From Chitinophaga sp. Ak27 (GTDB lineage Bacteria > Bacteroidota > Bacteroidia > Chitinophagales > Chitinophagaceae): a DNA stretch of 64,000 nucleotides. The position numbers were made by a program, and so were the translations under genes. This document shows, one piece after another, positions 55,858 to 64,000 of the stretch; position 1 is the first letter of the stretch, and the number at the start of each line of letters is the position of its first letter. The notes below the pieces were generated by a model that searched no databases, had not been told where the DNA came from, and saw nothing but the letters and a program-made list of their open reading frames with translations. Where the stretch lies: the NCBI RefSeq assembly GCF_012726295.1, contig NZ_JABAOB010000008.1, positions 62,001 through 126,000 on the forward strand, written 5' to 3'.

Positions 55858-57465
55858 TTAATCTTTCTCTTTTTCTACTACTTCCAGCGCTTTTTTCATC
55901 ATCGGATCATCTGCGTTGATCGCTTCATAGAAGCCCTCTGTTCTGTATAGCTGACGGGCCAGCATGGCTTTTAATCGCTGGTGAATTTCTTTTTCATCGC
56001 GTGGGCTGAGATGGTCCATACCCGGAACGCTGTCTTTCTTCGCATATTCCCTGAACTCATTGAACAAATCTGCACCTGGCTGGTAGGATTTGATGAAATC
56101 TTCCGCATTCTTATAGGATTTAAATGCTTCCCTATGCGAAGTGTAATATTGATAAGCAAAATTGCTGAAGGTATTACGGGTATAGATAGCCGTTAATGTA
56201 GGCGTAAACCGGGAAGTGTCAAAGGGAATAAAGATATCCGGGGTAATACCGCCACCACCATATACTGTGCGGCCAGCGGCCGTTTTGTACACAACGGTAT
56301 CTGTGATTTTAATGCTGTCTTTATTCACCAGTTCTCCATGGTGATAACGTTCAGCAATATCTTCATCGTAATCATCATGTCCTTTACCATAAGGCTTCTG
56401 GATGCTTCTGCCGGAAGGAATATAGTAGCGGGCTACCGTGAGGCGCAGGGCGCCGCCGTTGTCGAGGTCATATTGTTCCTGTACCAGGCCTTTACCAAAG
56501 GTGCGGCGACCGATAATAGTGCCACGGTCCCAGTCCTGTACAGCACCGGAAAGGATTTCGCTGGCGGAGGCAGAGCCTTCATCGGTTAACACAGCCAGGG
56601 CGCCTTTTTCAAACATACCTGGGCGTTTAGTTTTATAGTCGGTACGTGGAAAATCTTTTCCCTTGGTGTAAACAATGAGTTTGTCATCTCCCAGTAACTC
56701 ATCAGCAATGCGGGTAGCTGCATCGAGGTAGCCGCCTGGGTTTTGCCGGAGATCGATGATCAGCTTTTTCATGCCCTGTTTTTCCAGTCCGCGGATCGCT
56801 TTCATGAATTCGTCGTAGGTAGTGGCGGAAAACTTACTGATTTTGATGTAGCCCACGCCCGGAGCCGCCATGTAACTGGCGTCGACGCTATATAAAGGAA
56901 TAACGCCTCTTTTGATAGGGACCTGGATTTTCTTTTGCTGGCGCAGGATCTCGGTGTTTACCAGGGAACCGGCAGGTCCGCGCAGCAGCTTGCGGATTCT
57001 ATCTGGCGTTATATTGTTGCCTGCAACCAGGCTGTCATTTACCTTGAGGATTTTGTCGCCGGTTTGTACGCCTGCTGCTTCAGAAGGGCCGCCGCTCAAC
57101 ACGCTTACTACGTTCACCGTATCTGCGGTGATGTTGAATTCTACTCCTATACCTTCGAAATTACCTTCCATGTCTTCATTGACCCGTTGCAGTTCTGAAG
57201 GCGGAATATAAATAGAGTGAGGGTCGAGGTGGCTCAGCAGGCCGTCGATGGCTTCATGCTGTAGGTCATCGGTATTGAGTGAGTCAACATATTTGGCTTT
57301 GATCAGATCCATTACCTCTTGCAGGGGCCCTTTATTGGGCTTGGCAAAGAATACGGTGGCTCCTCCATTGTTCGATCCCGGCATTTTATGCCCGAGAAAC
57401 ATTCCCAGGGCTAGTACAACCGCAAAGAGCAGAGGTAAAAAAACATTCAACTTCCTGTTAGACAT
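55858..57465 (-). CDS. S41 family C-terminal processing peptidase, CtpA type
   Basis: The 535-residue product has an N-terminal signal anchor (about 8-26), a PDZ domain (about 85-165: I-G-V-E-F-N-I, I-L-K-V-N-D-S-L-V-A-G), then the S41 core with F-I-K-I-S-K-F-like Y-I-K-I-S-K-F, D-L-R-Q-N-P-G-G-Y, the catalytic Ser in G-S-A-S-A-S-E-I-L-S-G and Lys in R-R-T-F-G-K-G-L-V-Q. It is smaller than the Prc-type enzyme across from it and lacks the long N-terminal domain. Such proteases process exported proteins in the periplasm. Confidence 0.94.
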   Translation of the reverse strand: MSNRKLNVFLPLLFAVVLALGMFLGHKMPGSNNGGATVFFAKPNKGPLQEVMDLIKAKYVDSLNTDDLQHEAIDGLLSHLDPHSIYIPPSELQRVNEDMEGNFEGIGVEFNITADTVNVVSVLSGGPSEAAGVQTGDKILKVNDSLVAGNNITPDRIRKLLRGPAGSLVNTEILRQQKKIQVPIKRGVIPLYSVDASYMAAPGVGYIKISKFSATTYDEFMKAIRGLEKQGMKKLIIDLRQNPGGYLDAATRIADELLGDDKLIVYTKGKDFPRTDYKTKRPGMFEKGALAVLTDEGSASASEILSGAVQDWDRGTIIGRRTFGKGLVQEQYDLDNGGALRLTVARYYIPSGRSIQKPYGKGHDDYDEDIAERYHHGELVNKDSIKITDTVVYKTAAGRTVYGGGGITPDIFIPFDTSRFTPTLTAIYTRNTFSNFAYQYYTSHREAFKSYKNAEDFIKSYQPGADLFNEFREYAKKDSVPGMDHLSPRDEKEIHQRLKAMLARQLYRTEGFYEAINADDPMMKKALEVVEKEKD

Positions 57466-57681
57466 AATCAGATTATTATCCCGCTAATTTTATATGACCA
57501 ATCTTTAGACATGTGGTGTAAGGACCTGGCGGAAAGCCACCTGCCGCACACATGAATCATCATCATTTAAACTAAAAAGGGGCTATTTGCTTATATGATG
57601 CCCTTTTGTTTAAATTGTGACAAAAATAGCATAAATCAGGTGCAAACTTTTAGGATTCTTTAATTTCATAAATTACCGGTT

Positions 57682-58530
57682 ATGGGCACTGGAATAAAGC
57701 TGATAGCAGATAGTGGATCTACAAAGACGGAATGGGGCGTTTTGGGCGCCGGGGAACCAATTATATTGAAAACGCAGGGTGTAAGCCCCTATTTTCAGTC
57801 GGCAGAGCAGATCAGGGCCATCCTTGTAACCGAGTTGCTGCCGCAGTTGCCCGCCAATAGCCAGGTAACAGCCATTTATTTTTATGGCACCGGCCTGTCC
57901 CAGCCAAAGAATTTGCAACTGGTTACCGATGCTATTAAGGCCATTTGGCCACAGGCCGAAGCAGAGGTACAACACGATCTGATGGGAGCTGCCCGCTCAC
58001 TTTGCGGACGGGAAGAAGGCGTAGTCAGTATTTTAGGTACCGGTTCCAATTCCTGTTATTATGATGGTAAGGAGATTGTAAAGAATAATCCCGGCCTGGG
58101 ATACATCCTGGGCGACGAAGGCAGCGGCGCTTACCTGGGCAAAAAAGTGCTCCAATACTACCTCTATAACAGTTTTGACGAAGACCTGCACGCCCGTTTT
58201 GAGTATAAATACAAAACCAATAAAGATGAAATACTGGAAAACGTATATCGTAAACCGTTAGCCAACCGCTACCTAGCGGGGTTTACAACGTTTCTCTCGG
58301 AAAATCGTCAGCATTTCATGATTGAAAATATCCTGGAAGATGGTTTAAATGACTTCTTCTTTAATCATATTTATAAATACCGGGAAAGCTGGACCACCTC
58401 CTTGCATTTTACCGGTGGGGTAGCCTGGACTTTCCGCGACATCCTGACAGAGCTGTGCGAACTATATGAATTGCCTATGGGCAAGGTATTGCGTACACCT
58501 ATGGATGGGTTGCTGGTGTATCATCGTTAA
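57682..58530 (+). CDS. BadF-type amino-sugar kinase, GlcNAc or MurNAc
   Basis: The 282-residue product is an ASKHA-fold kinase of the BadF/BadG/GlcNAc-kinase family: L-I-A-D-S-G-S-T-K-T-E-W (about 7-18, phosphate loop), L-G-T-G-S-N-S (about 117-123) and L-G-D-E-G-S-G-A-Y-L-G (about 144-154). It starts 20 nt upstream of murQ. In the Bacteroidota Tannerella forsythia a kinase of this family (MurK) phosphorylates MurNAc for MurQ, so MurNAc is the preferred prediction here; GlcNAc is the alternative. Confidence 0.87.
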   Translation: MGTGIKLIADSGSTKTEWGVLGAGEPIILKTQGVSPYFQSAEQIRAILVTELLPQLPANSQVTAIYFYGTGLSQPKNLQLVTDAIKAIWPQAEAEVQHDLMGAARSLCGREEGVVSILGTGSNSCYYDGKEIVKNNPGLGYILGDEGSGAYLGKKVLQYYLYNSFDEDLHARFEYKYKTNKDEILENVYRKPLANRYLAGFTTFLSENRQHFMIENILEDGLNDFFFNHIYKYRESWTTSLHFTGGVAWTFRDILTELCELYELPMGKVLRTPMDGLLVYHR

Positions 58531-58549
58531 TCATTTTCAAGTTATCAAT

Positions 58550-59368
58550 ATGTCATTTATTAAAGTAACGGAACAGGCTTCCCATTATCGCCACCTCGAG
58601 AAAATGAGTGTAACCGAATTGCTGGTGAATATGAACAAGGAAGATCAGACCGTTCCATTGGCCGTGGAGAAGTGTATTCCCCAGATTGAGAAGCTGGTCA
58701 CCGCCATTGCTGATAAAATGCTGGCGGGCGGCCGTTTGTTTTATTTAGGCGCAGGCACCAGCGGTCGCCTGGGAGTGGTAGATGCGTCGGAATGCCCGCC
58801 TACCTTTGGCGTGCCCCAGGGACTGGTAGTAGGACTGATTGCAGGGGGCGACAGTGCCATCCGCAAGGCAGTAGAGTTTGCGGAAGACGACCGGCAGCAG
58901 GGATGGGCCGACTTACAAGCGTACAATATTACCGACAAAGATGTGGTGGTAGGCATCGCCGCCAGTGGTACTACGCCTTACGTGATTGGCGCGCTGGATG
59001 AATGCCGTGGCCATGGTATTGTTACCGGCAGCATTAGCTGTAACCCCGATACCCCCGTTTCAGCGGCAGCAGACTTCCCTGTGGAAGTAGTGGTAGGCCC
59101 TGAATTTGTAACCGGCAGCACCCGCCTGAAAAGCGGTACGGCACAAAAACTGGTATTGAATATGATTTCTACTGCCGTGATGATACAATTAGGCAGGGTA
59201 GAAGATAATAAGATGGTGAATATGCAGCTCAGCAACGAAAAGTTGGTAGACCGTGGCGTAAAGATGCTGATGGAACAGCTATCGCTCGCCGATTATAACC
59301 AGGCCCAGGAGCTGTTACTCAAGGCTGGCAGCGTGAAAAAAGCAGTAGATGATTTTGTGAAAAAATGA
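58550..59368 (+). CDS. murQ: N-acetylmuramic acid 6-phosphate etherase
   Basis: MurQ cuts the lactyl ether of MurNAc 6-phosphate to give GlcNAc 6-phosphate and lactate, a step in recycling of cell-wall sugars. The 272-residue product has a SIS domain with L-G-A-G-T-S-G-R-L-G-V-V-D-A-S-E-C-P-P-T-F (about 67-87) and G-S-T-R-L-K-S-G-T-A-Q-K-L near residue 185. It is slightly shorter than E. coli MurQ (298), mostly in the C-terminal helical part. The ATG at 58550 gives the correct N-terminus; the kinase gene ends 19 nt before. Confidence 0.95.
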   Translation: MSFIKVTEQASHYRHLEKMSVTELLVNMNKEDQTVPLAVEKCIPQIEKLVTAIADKMLAGGRLFYLGAGTSGRLGVVDASECPPTFGVPQGLVVGLIAGGDSAIRKAVEFAEDDRQQGWADLQAYNITDKDVVVGIAASGTTPYVIGALDECRGHGIVTGSISCNPDTPVSAAADFPVEVVVGPEFVTGSTRLKSGTAQKLVLNMISTAVMIQLGRVEDNKMVNMQLSNEKLVDRGVKMLMEQLSLADYNQAQELLLKAGSVKKAVDDFVKK

Positions 59369-59390
59369 CCTTTATACAGATAACCCAGGT

Positions 59391-59954
59391 ATGCACGACA
59401 TAGAACCATATTACAACTGGCGACATTTGTACACCGCTGAAGAAGATGAATATTCGCCTTTTTATGGACGGGAGTACAGCGAGTTTGAATATTCCAATGC
59501 GGTATATAATTATTATATACATCCGCAATGGGATGAATTTGGCTCCCGCAATCTCTATATGAAAATCCTGTTTACCGATTACCAGTTCAATTTTACCATC
59601 ATTGAATTGTTGGGAGAATGGAATGATGCGGTAGATAATGATATTATGACCATGAAGCGCAACATTATTGATACCCTTGTTGCGCAAGGGATTACCAAGT
59701 TTATACTCATTACCGAAAACGTGATGAATTTCCATTCTTCCGATGATTGTTACTACGAAGAATGGTGGGAAGACATCCGTGACGAGGGCGGCTGGATCGT
59801 AGGCCTGAACATGCCATCGCAGACCCGTGCTGAGTTTGAGCAGGCTCGCCTGGACCATTATGTCCACCTGATCGACGACGATAAATGGCGAACCTATCAG
59901 CCAATGCACCTGTTTAATATGGTGGACAATATCATGTTGAAACGCCTGGAGTAA
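59391..59954 (+). CDS. Conserved protein of unknown function, rich in Tyr, Trp and acidic residues
   Basis: I do not recognise the family. The 187-residue product has no signal peptide or membrane helix. The first 50 residues are rich in Tyr, Glu and Asp (E-P-Y-Y-N-W, Y-T-A-E-E-D-E-Y, A-V-Y-N-Y-Y). A Rossmann-like alternation follows (I-I-E-L-L-G-E-W, then N-I-I-D-T-L-V-A-Q-G-I-T-K-F-I-L-I-T-E), then Y-E-E-W-W-E-D-I-R-D-E. It starts 22 nt after murQ and may share its transcript, so a role near the cell-wall recycling genes is possible but not supported by motif. Confidence 0.7.
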   Translation: MHDIEPYYNWRHLYTAEEDEYSPFYGREYSEFEYSNAVYNYYIHPQWDEFGSRNLYMKILFTDYQFNFTIIELLGEWNDAVDNDIMTMKRNIIDTLVAQGITKFILITENVMNFHSSDDCYYEEWWEDIRDEGGWIVGLNMPSQTRAEFEQARLDHYVHLIDDDKWRTYQPMHLFNMVDNIMLKRLE

Positions 59955-60061
59955 TATTAATTTTCATTACAAAATGAAAGATATTATGCGTGAATATATG
60001 TAAATCAGCTTTTTACACATATGAATTCTGATTTATTCATCTGAAAACCTGATAAATATCA

Positions 60062-60092
60062 TTTGGTTTTTATTTTTCCTGCGTTAAATTTG
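60062..60092 (+). promoter_or_regulatory. Promoter of the sdhCAB operon
   Basis: TTTG (60062-60065), 19 nt and TAAATTTG (60085-60092) fit the Bacteroidota promoter. Transcription would begin near 60097, about 45 nt before the sdhC ATG. Confidence 0.75.
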
Positions 60093-60141
60093 CCCGACAT
60101 TTCAATCATCTTTTTATACTAGGAAGCTTAGAATTTTACTT

Positions 60142-60825
60142 ATGAAGTGGTCACAGTTCTTTAATACCTCTATCGGTAAGAAGTTATTGGTAGGTGCTAC
60201 CGGCTTGTTTCTTTGCAGTTTTGTTATTGTACACCTGGCGGGAAATTTCCAGTTGTTGTACAATGATGAAGGCAAGGCCTTTAACGCATATGCTGCGTTC
60301 ATGGGACACAATAGCCTGATTCAGTTTATTGCCTGGGGGCTGAAAATTGTGATTCTGTTACACGCATTTATTGCGATACAGCTTACATTCAGCAACAGGG
60401 CTGCCCGTCCGGTGAAATATGCCGTTAATCCGGGTAATCAAACATCTTCCTGGTTCAGCCGCCAGATGGCTATCATGGGAAGCATTCTCTTCATCTTCAT
60501 CATTATCCACCTGGCTAACTTCTGGGCAAAATTCCACTACGGTGAAATGCCGCTCCACACTTATCCCGGCCAGGAAGAACCATTGAAGGATTTGTACCTG
60601 GTATCCCAGGAAACTTTTAAAACCGGCTGGTTAGTGGTATTGTATGTGATCGGTATGATCGGCTTATCTTTCCACCTGATCCACGGCTTCAAAAGCGCCT
60701 GCCAGACCTTCGGTTTAAATCATAAAAAATACAATGGCTTGCTCAGCTTCATTGGTATATGGCTGTTTGGAATAGCGATCCCTGTTGGCTTTGCTATTAT
60801 CCCTGTTGTAATCTATTTCAAATAA
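60142..60825 (+). CDS. sdhC: Succinate dehydrogenase / fumarate reductase cytochrome b subunit
   Basis: This subunit anchors complex II in the membrane and passes electrons between quinone and the iron-sulfur subunit. The 227-residue product has five hydrophobic segments (about 14-30, 63-85, 105-126, 155-178, 195-220) with histidines near the membrane surfaces (V-H-L-A-G, L-L-H-A-F, I-H-L-A-N, H-L-I-H-G), possible haem b ligands. The single anchor subunit fits the Wolinella-like type B complex II with two haems. sdhA starts 19 nt later. Confidence 0.93.
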   Translation: MKWSQFFNTSIGKKLLVGATGLFLCSFVIVHLAGNFQLLYNDEGKAFNAYAAFMGHNSLIQFIAWGLKIVILLHAFIAIQLTFSNRAARPVKYAVNPGNQTSSWFSRQMAIMGSILFIFIIIHLANFWAKFHYGEMPLHTYPGQEEPLKDLYLVSQETFKTGWLVVLYVIGMIGLSFHLIHGFKSACQTFGLNHKKYNGLLSFIGIWLFGIAIPVGFAIIPVVIYFK

Positions 60826-60844
60826 TTCTGTAAAGTAAGGATAT

Positions 60845-62818
60845 ATGTTGGACTCAAAGATTCCTAAAGGCTCATTAAATTCCAAGTGGGAAGACTACAA
60901 AGGACATTGTAAATTGGTAAACCCTGCCAATAAACGTAGTCTGGAAATAATTGTGGTAGGTACAGGTTTAGCCGGCGCGTCTGCTGCTGCGTCATTAGGT
61001 GAGTTAGGATACAAAGTAAAAGCATTCTGCTTTCAGGATAGTCCGCGTCGCGCCCACAGTATTGCTGCACAGGGTGGTATTAACGCGGCCAAAAATTATC
61101 AGAACGATGGAGACTCCGTTTTCCGCTTGTTCTACGATACAGTAAAAGGTGGCGACTACCGCGCCCGCGAAGCTAACGTACACCGTTTGGCAGAAGTGAG
61201 CGGTAACATTATAGATCAATGCGTGGCACAGGGTGTTCCCTTTGCACGTGAATACGGTGGTCTGCTGAGTAACCGTTCTTTCGGTGGTACACAGGTACAG
61301 CGTACTTTTTATGCCGCTGGTCAAACCGGTCAGCAGCTGCTCCTCGGCGCTTACTCCGCCCTGGAACGCCAGGTAGCGTTAGGGAATGTGAAAATGTATA
61401 ACCGCCATGAAATGCTCGACATCGTGAAAATAGATGGAAAAGCACGTGGTATCATTGCACGTAACCTGATCAATGGTGAACTGGAACGCCATTTCGGCCA
61501 TGCAGTACTGATCTGCAGCGGCGGTTATGGTAACGTATTCTTCCTGTCTACCAACGCTATGGGTTCTAACGTAACAGCCGCCTGGAAAGCTACCAAGAAC
61601 GGCGCTTACTTCGCTAACCCTTGCTTCACACAGATCCACCCCACCTGTATCCCGGTTTCCGGTGATCACCAGTCTAAACTGACCCTCATGTCAGAATCAC
61701 TGCGTAACGATGGTCGTATCTGGGTGCCTAAAAAACAAAACGATACCCGTAAAGCCAGCGATATTCCCGAAGAAGAAAGGGATTATTACCTGGAAAGAAG
61801 ATATCCTGCCTTCGGTAACCTCGTTCCCCGTGATGTGGCTTCCCGCGCGGCAAAAGAAAGATGCGATGCCGGCTATGGCGTAGGTACCTCCAAACAGGCG
61901 GTGTACCTCGACTTTGCCGCAGCGATCGAACGCTATGGTAACATCGAAGTGGGTAAACGCCAGATGAGCAATGTTTCCAAAGAAGAAATAATTAAACTGG
62001 GTAAAGAAGTAGTAGCCGAAAAATATGGTAACCTGTTCGACATGTACGCCAAAATTACCGGTGAAAATCCTTACGAAACCCCGATGCGTATTTACCCTGC
62101 TGTACACTACACCATGGGTGGCCTGTGGGTAGATTACGAACTGGGCACTACCGTTCCTGGTCTGTATTCCCTGGGTGAAGCCAACTTCTCCGACCATGGC
62201 GCTAACCGCCTCGGTGCATCTGCACTGATGCAGGGACTGGCCGACGGTTACTTCGTTATCCCTTACACCGTAGGTAACTACCTGGCAGACGAAATCCGCA
62301 CGAAAGCTATCCCAACCGACCACCCCGCATTCGTAGCAGCAGAGCAAAAAGTTAGAGATACTATCAATAAATTCTTTGCTATCAAAGGCACCAAATCCGT
62401 TGATTTCTACCACAAAAAACTAGGTAAGATCATGTGGGATAAATGCGGTATGGCACGTAATGAAAAGGGCCTGAAAGAAGCGATCGAAGAAATCAAAGCA
62501 CTGCGTGCTGAGTTCTGGAGCAATGTAAGAGTGCCAGGGGAAGCCAACGAATTCAACCCCGAACTGGAAAAGGCCGGTCGCGTAGCCGACTTCCTCGAAC
62601 TGGGTGAACTGATGTGCCTTGATGCATTGAATCGCCGCGAATCCTGTGGAGGTCACTTCCGTGAAGAGTCACAAACAGAAGATGGCGAAGCAAAACGCGA
62701 CGACGAAAACTTCAGCTATGTGGCAGCATGGGAATACAAAGGCGAAGGCCAGTACGAACTGCACAAAGAACCACTGGTATTCGAAGAATGCAAACCTACA
62801 CAACGTAGCTATAAATAA
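60845..62818 (+). CDS. sdhA: Succinate dehydrogenase / fumarate reductase flavoprotein subunit
   Basis: The catalytic subunit interconverts succinate and fumarate. The 657-residue product has the FAD loop V-V-G-T-G-L-A-G-A-S-A-A-A-S (about 37-50), the covalent FAD His in R-R-A-H-S-I-A-A-Q-G-G-I-N-A-A (about 68-82), and later catalytic segments H-P-T-C-I-P and H-Y-T-M-G-G-L-W, with R-L-G-A-S-A-L-M-Q-G-L near residue 455. The gene order sdhC-sdhA-sdhB is that of Bacteroidota. Direction in the cell depends on quinone and growth conditions, which the sequence does not decide. Confidence 0.97.
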   Translation: MLDSKIPKGSLNSKWEDYKGHCKLVNPANKRSLEIIVVGTGLAGASAAASLGELGYKVKAFCFQDSPRRAHSIAAQGGINAAKNYQNDGDSVFRLFYDTVKGGDYRAREANVHRLAEVSGNIIDQCVAQGVPFAREYGGLLSNRSFGGTQVQRTFYAAGQTGQQLLLGAYSALERQVALGNVKMYNRHEMLDIVKIDGKARGIIARNLINGELERHFGHAVLICSGGYGNVFFLSTNAMGSNVTAAWKATKNGAYFANPCFTQIHPTCIPVSGDHQSKLTLMSESLRNDGRIWVPKKQNDTRKASDIPEEERDYYLERRYPAFGNLVPRDVASRAAKERCDAGYGVGTSKQAVYLDFAAAIERYGNIEVGKRQMSNVSKEEIIKLGKEVVAEKYGNLFDMYAKITGENPYETPMRIYPAVHYTMGGLWVDYELGTTVPGLYSLGEANFSDHGANRLGASALMQGLADGYFVIPYTVGNYLADEIRTKAIPTDHPAFVAAEQKVRDTINKFFAIKGTKSVDFYHKKLGKIMWDKCGMARNEKGLKEAIEEIKALRAEFWSNVRVPGEANEFNPELEKAGRVADFLELGELMCLDALNRRESCGGHFREESQTEDGEAKRDDENFSYVAAWEYKGEGQYELHKEPLVFEECKPTQRSYK

Positions 62819-62881
62819 TGGTTATTGGCTGACTGCTCAACGGTTAACCAGGATTATAAATCAAATAATTGTCCAAAGTAT

Positions 62882-63646
62882 ATGGAACATTATAACATGA
62901 ACCTCACATTAAAAGTGTGGAGGCAGAAAAACAAAAACGATCAGGGTAGATTTGAAACTTTACAGGCTAAAAACATTTCTTCTGAAATGTCTTTCCTGGA
63001 AATGTTCGATGTGGTGAATGAAGAACTGATCAACGAAGGAAAAGATCCCATCGCATTCGATCATGATTGCCGCGAAGGTATCTGTGGTATGTGCTCCATG
63101 CACATCAATGGCCGCGCTCACGGTCCATGGGATGGTACTACTACCTGCCAGCTGCACATGCGCGCTTTCAAAGATGGCGATACTATCACAGTAGAACCCT
63201 GGAGAGCGGGTGCATTCCCGGTAGTAAAAGACTTAACGGTAGACAGATCTGCTTTTGATCGTATTATCGAAGCAGGTGGTTATATTTCCGTAAACACAGG
63301 TAACGCACAGGATGCTAACTGTATCCCGGTAGATAAAACCAAAGCAGACCTGGCTTTTGCAGCAGCTGCCTGTATCGGTTGTGGCGCCTGCGTAGCAGCA
63401 TGTAAAAACTCCTCTGCTATGTTGTTTGTGTCTGCAAAGGTATCCCAGCTGGCCCTGCTGCCACAGGGACATCCTGAAAAACACAGCCGTGCACTCAACA
63501 TGGTGGCTCAAATGGACAAGGAAGGCTTTGGCAGCTGTACCAACACTGGCGCCTGCGAAGCAGAATGTCCGAAAGAAATTTCCCTCACTAATATCGCCCG
63601 CCTCAACCGCGAGTTTATTGGTGCCGGTTTTTCTTCTGAGAAATAA
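62882..63646 (+). CDS. sdhB: Succinate dehydrogenase / fumarate reductase iron-sulfur subunit
   Basis: The subunit carries three clusters: the N-terminal ferredoxin set C-R-E-G-I-C-G-M-C and T-T-C-Q-L for the [2Fe-2S], and the C-terminal C-I-G-C-G-A-C-V-A-A-C-K and C-T-N-T-G-A-C-E-A-E-C-P-K-E for the [4Fe-4S] and [3Fe-4S] clusters. The 254-residue frame starts at the ATG 62882; a further ATG at 62897 (five codons later) is the alternative and the upstream TTG at 62825 is unlikely. A strong terminator lies 20 nt downstream. Confidence 0.96.
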   Translation: MEHYNMNLTLKVWRQKNKNDQGRFETLQAKNISSEMSFLEMFDVVNEELINEGKDPIAFDHDCREGICGMCSMHINGRAHGPWDGTTTCQLHMRAFKDGDTITVEPWRAGAFPVVKDLTVDRSAFDRIIEAGGYISVNTGNAQDANCIPVDKTKADLAFAAAACIGCGACVAACKNSSAMLFVSAKVSQLALLPQGHPEKHSRALNMVAQMDKEGFGSCTNTGACEAECPKEISLTNIARLNREFIGAGFSSEK

Positions 63647-63666
63647 TCCAATAAAAAGTCATAAAA

Positions 63667-63697
63667 AAAGCCGGCTCTACCCAGTAGAGCCGGCTTT
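63667..63697 (+). terminator. Terminator after sdhB
   Basis: AAAGCCGGCTCTAC (63667-63680) pairs with GTAGAGCCGGCTTT (63684-63697) around CCA. Confidence 0.92.
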
Positions 63698-63773
63698 CCC
63701 GTTTTATCAACGCTATATGCTTGTCACCGACGCTACATTCATCCCGCTCATCGCACGCTCATAATTTGAAATT

Positions 63774-63781
63774 TAACTTTG
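63774..63781 (+). promoter_or_regulatory. Bacteroidota -7 element upstream of the last gene
   Basis: TAACTTTG fits TAnnTTTG and lies 55 nt before the ATG at 63837. The -33 element is not clear. Confidence 0.4.
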
Positions 63782-63836
63782 TAAATTTTTTTATTATTAT
63801 GTGTTTTTTCCACGTCACCCTATTAAATAAAAGTAT

Positions 63837-64000
63837 ATGTCAGAACAATCACGTAGAAAGTTTATCAAGCATATAGGTAGTACCGCCGCCCTGCTTGGTA
63901 TAGGCCAGCTGGCCGCCTTGGCCAAAGAGCAGGAAACTGTACACCTGTTACAACCCGAAAAAAGAATAGCCGCCAACGATAAAATACGCCTGGCCTGCGT
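63837..64000 (+). CDS. Tat-exported Gfo/Idh/MocA-family oxidoreductase, N-terminal fragment
   Basis: The gene runs off the window edge after 54 codons. It begins with a Tat signal: S-R-R-K-F-I-K-H at residues 5-12, a hydrophobic core (T-A-A-L-L-G-I-G) and an alanine-rich end. R-I-A-A-N-D-K-I-R-L-A-C-V then follows, the strand leading into the Rossmann fold of Bacteroidota Gfo/Idh/MocA proteins. Many such Tat-exported members act on glycosides. The call rests on this N-terminus only. Confidence 0.75.
   Translation, partial: MSEQSRRKFIKHIGSTAALLGIGQLAALAKEQETVHLLQPEKRIAANDKIRLAC

Noticed and set aside
1..64000. CRISPR arrays, tRNA or rRNA genes, IS elements or prophage
   Set aside because: No regularly spaced direct repeats, cloverleaf-like sequences, transposase or phage genes were seen on reading both strands.

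Overview
The window looks like chromosomal core sequence from a Bacteroidota bacterium close to Chitinophaga (Chitinophagaceae). The clues are a secreted protein with a gliding-motility/T9SS type-B C-terminal domain, promoters of the Bacteroidota form (TTG or TTTG, about 19-20 nt, TAnnTTTG), few recognisable Shine-Dalgarno sequences, the gene orders ruvX-def and sdhC-sdhA-sdhB, and a fused DAHP synthase-chorismate mutase. I see no phage, plasmid, IS element, CRISPR array, tRNA or rRNA.

Layout: 1-3073 holds the tail of ruvX, peptide deformylase, and an ECF sigma factor with two tandem RskA-like membrane anti-sigma proteins. 3074-11021 holds two secreted proteins flanked by inverted copies of one intergenic repeat, rluD, lipB, a secreted unknown, an ACC-deaminase-like PLP enzyme and a GH29 fucosidase. 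11152-13142 is a sugar nucleotidyltransferase/kinase pair. 13379-21481 is the isoleucine-valine operon ilvE-D-B-N-C-A behind a leader-peptide attenuator. 21505-24770 holds three oxidoreductases. 24867-30593 is a xylose/aldose cassette (SSS transporter, xylB, xylA, epimerase). 30765-33647 holds a secreted carboxypeptidase-regulatory-domain protein, an ECF sigma factor with a membrane-anchored anti-sigma/HtrA-like protease fusion, and a small repeat lipoprotein. 33796-41717 is the aromatic operon pheA-aminotransferase-tyrA-DAHPS/CM-aroB-aroA-aroC behind two tandem attenuators. 41722-57465 holds housekeeping and envelope genes (FKBP, CocE-type hydrolase, ENPP-type phosphodiesterase, gcvP, MFS exporter, sugar dehydrogenase, two convergent S41 peptidases). 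57682-59954 is amino-sugar recycling (BadF kinase, murQ) plus an unknown. 60062-63697 is the complex II operon. The window ends inside a Tat-exported Gfo/Idh/MocA oxidoreductase.

The most interesting content is regulatory RNA. Three short, unannotated leader peptides sit between a good promoter and an intrinsic terminator: one with nine consecutive Val/Ile codons before ilvE, one rich in Phe/Tyr/Trp, and a second with nine of ten consecutive residues Phe or Tyr, in tandem before pheA. In each, an upstream strand near the leader stop codon can pair with the 5' arm of the terminator, as in a classical ribosome-mediated attenuator. The amino acids match the products of the downstream operons. 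The Ile/Val leader has no Leu run, and its operon has no leu genes.

Other items for follow-up are the intergenic repeat family with AGCTGAAAGC/GCTTTCAGCT arms, a 21-bp long-range hairpin between ilvC and ilvA, an operator-like cluster of GGTNACCC sites between the second sigma factor and the small lipoprotein, and several long perfect palindromes at operon ends.
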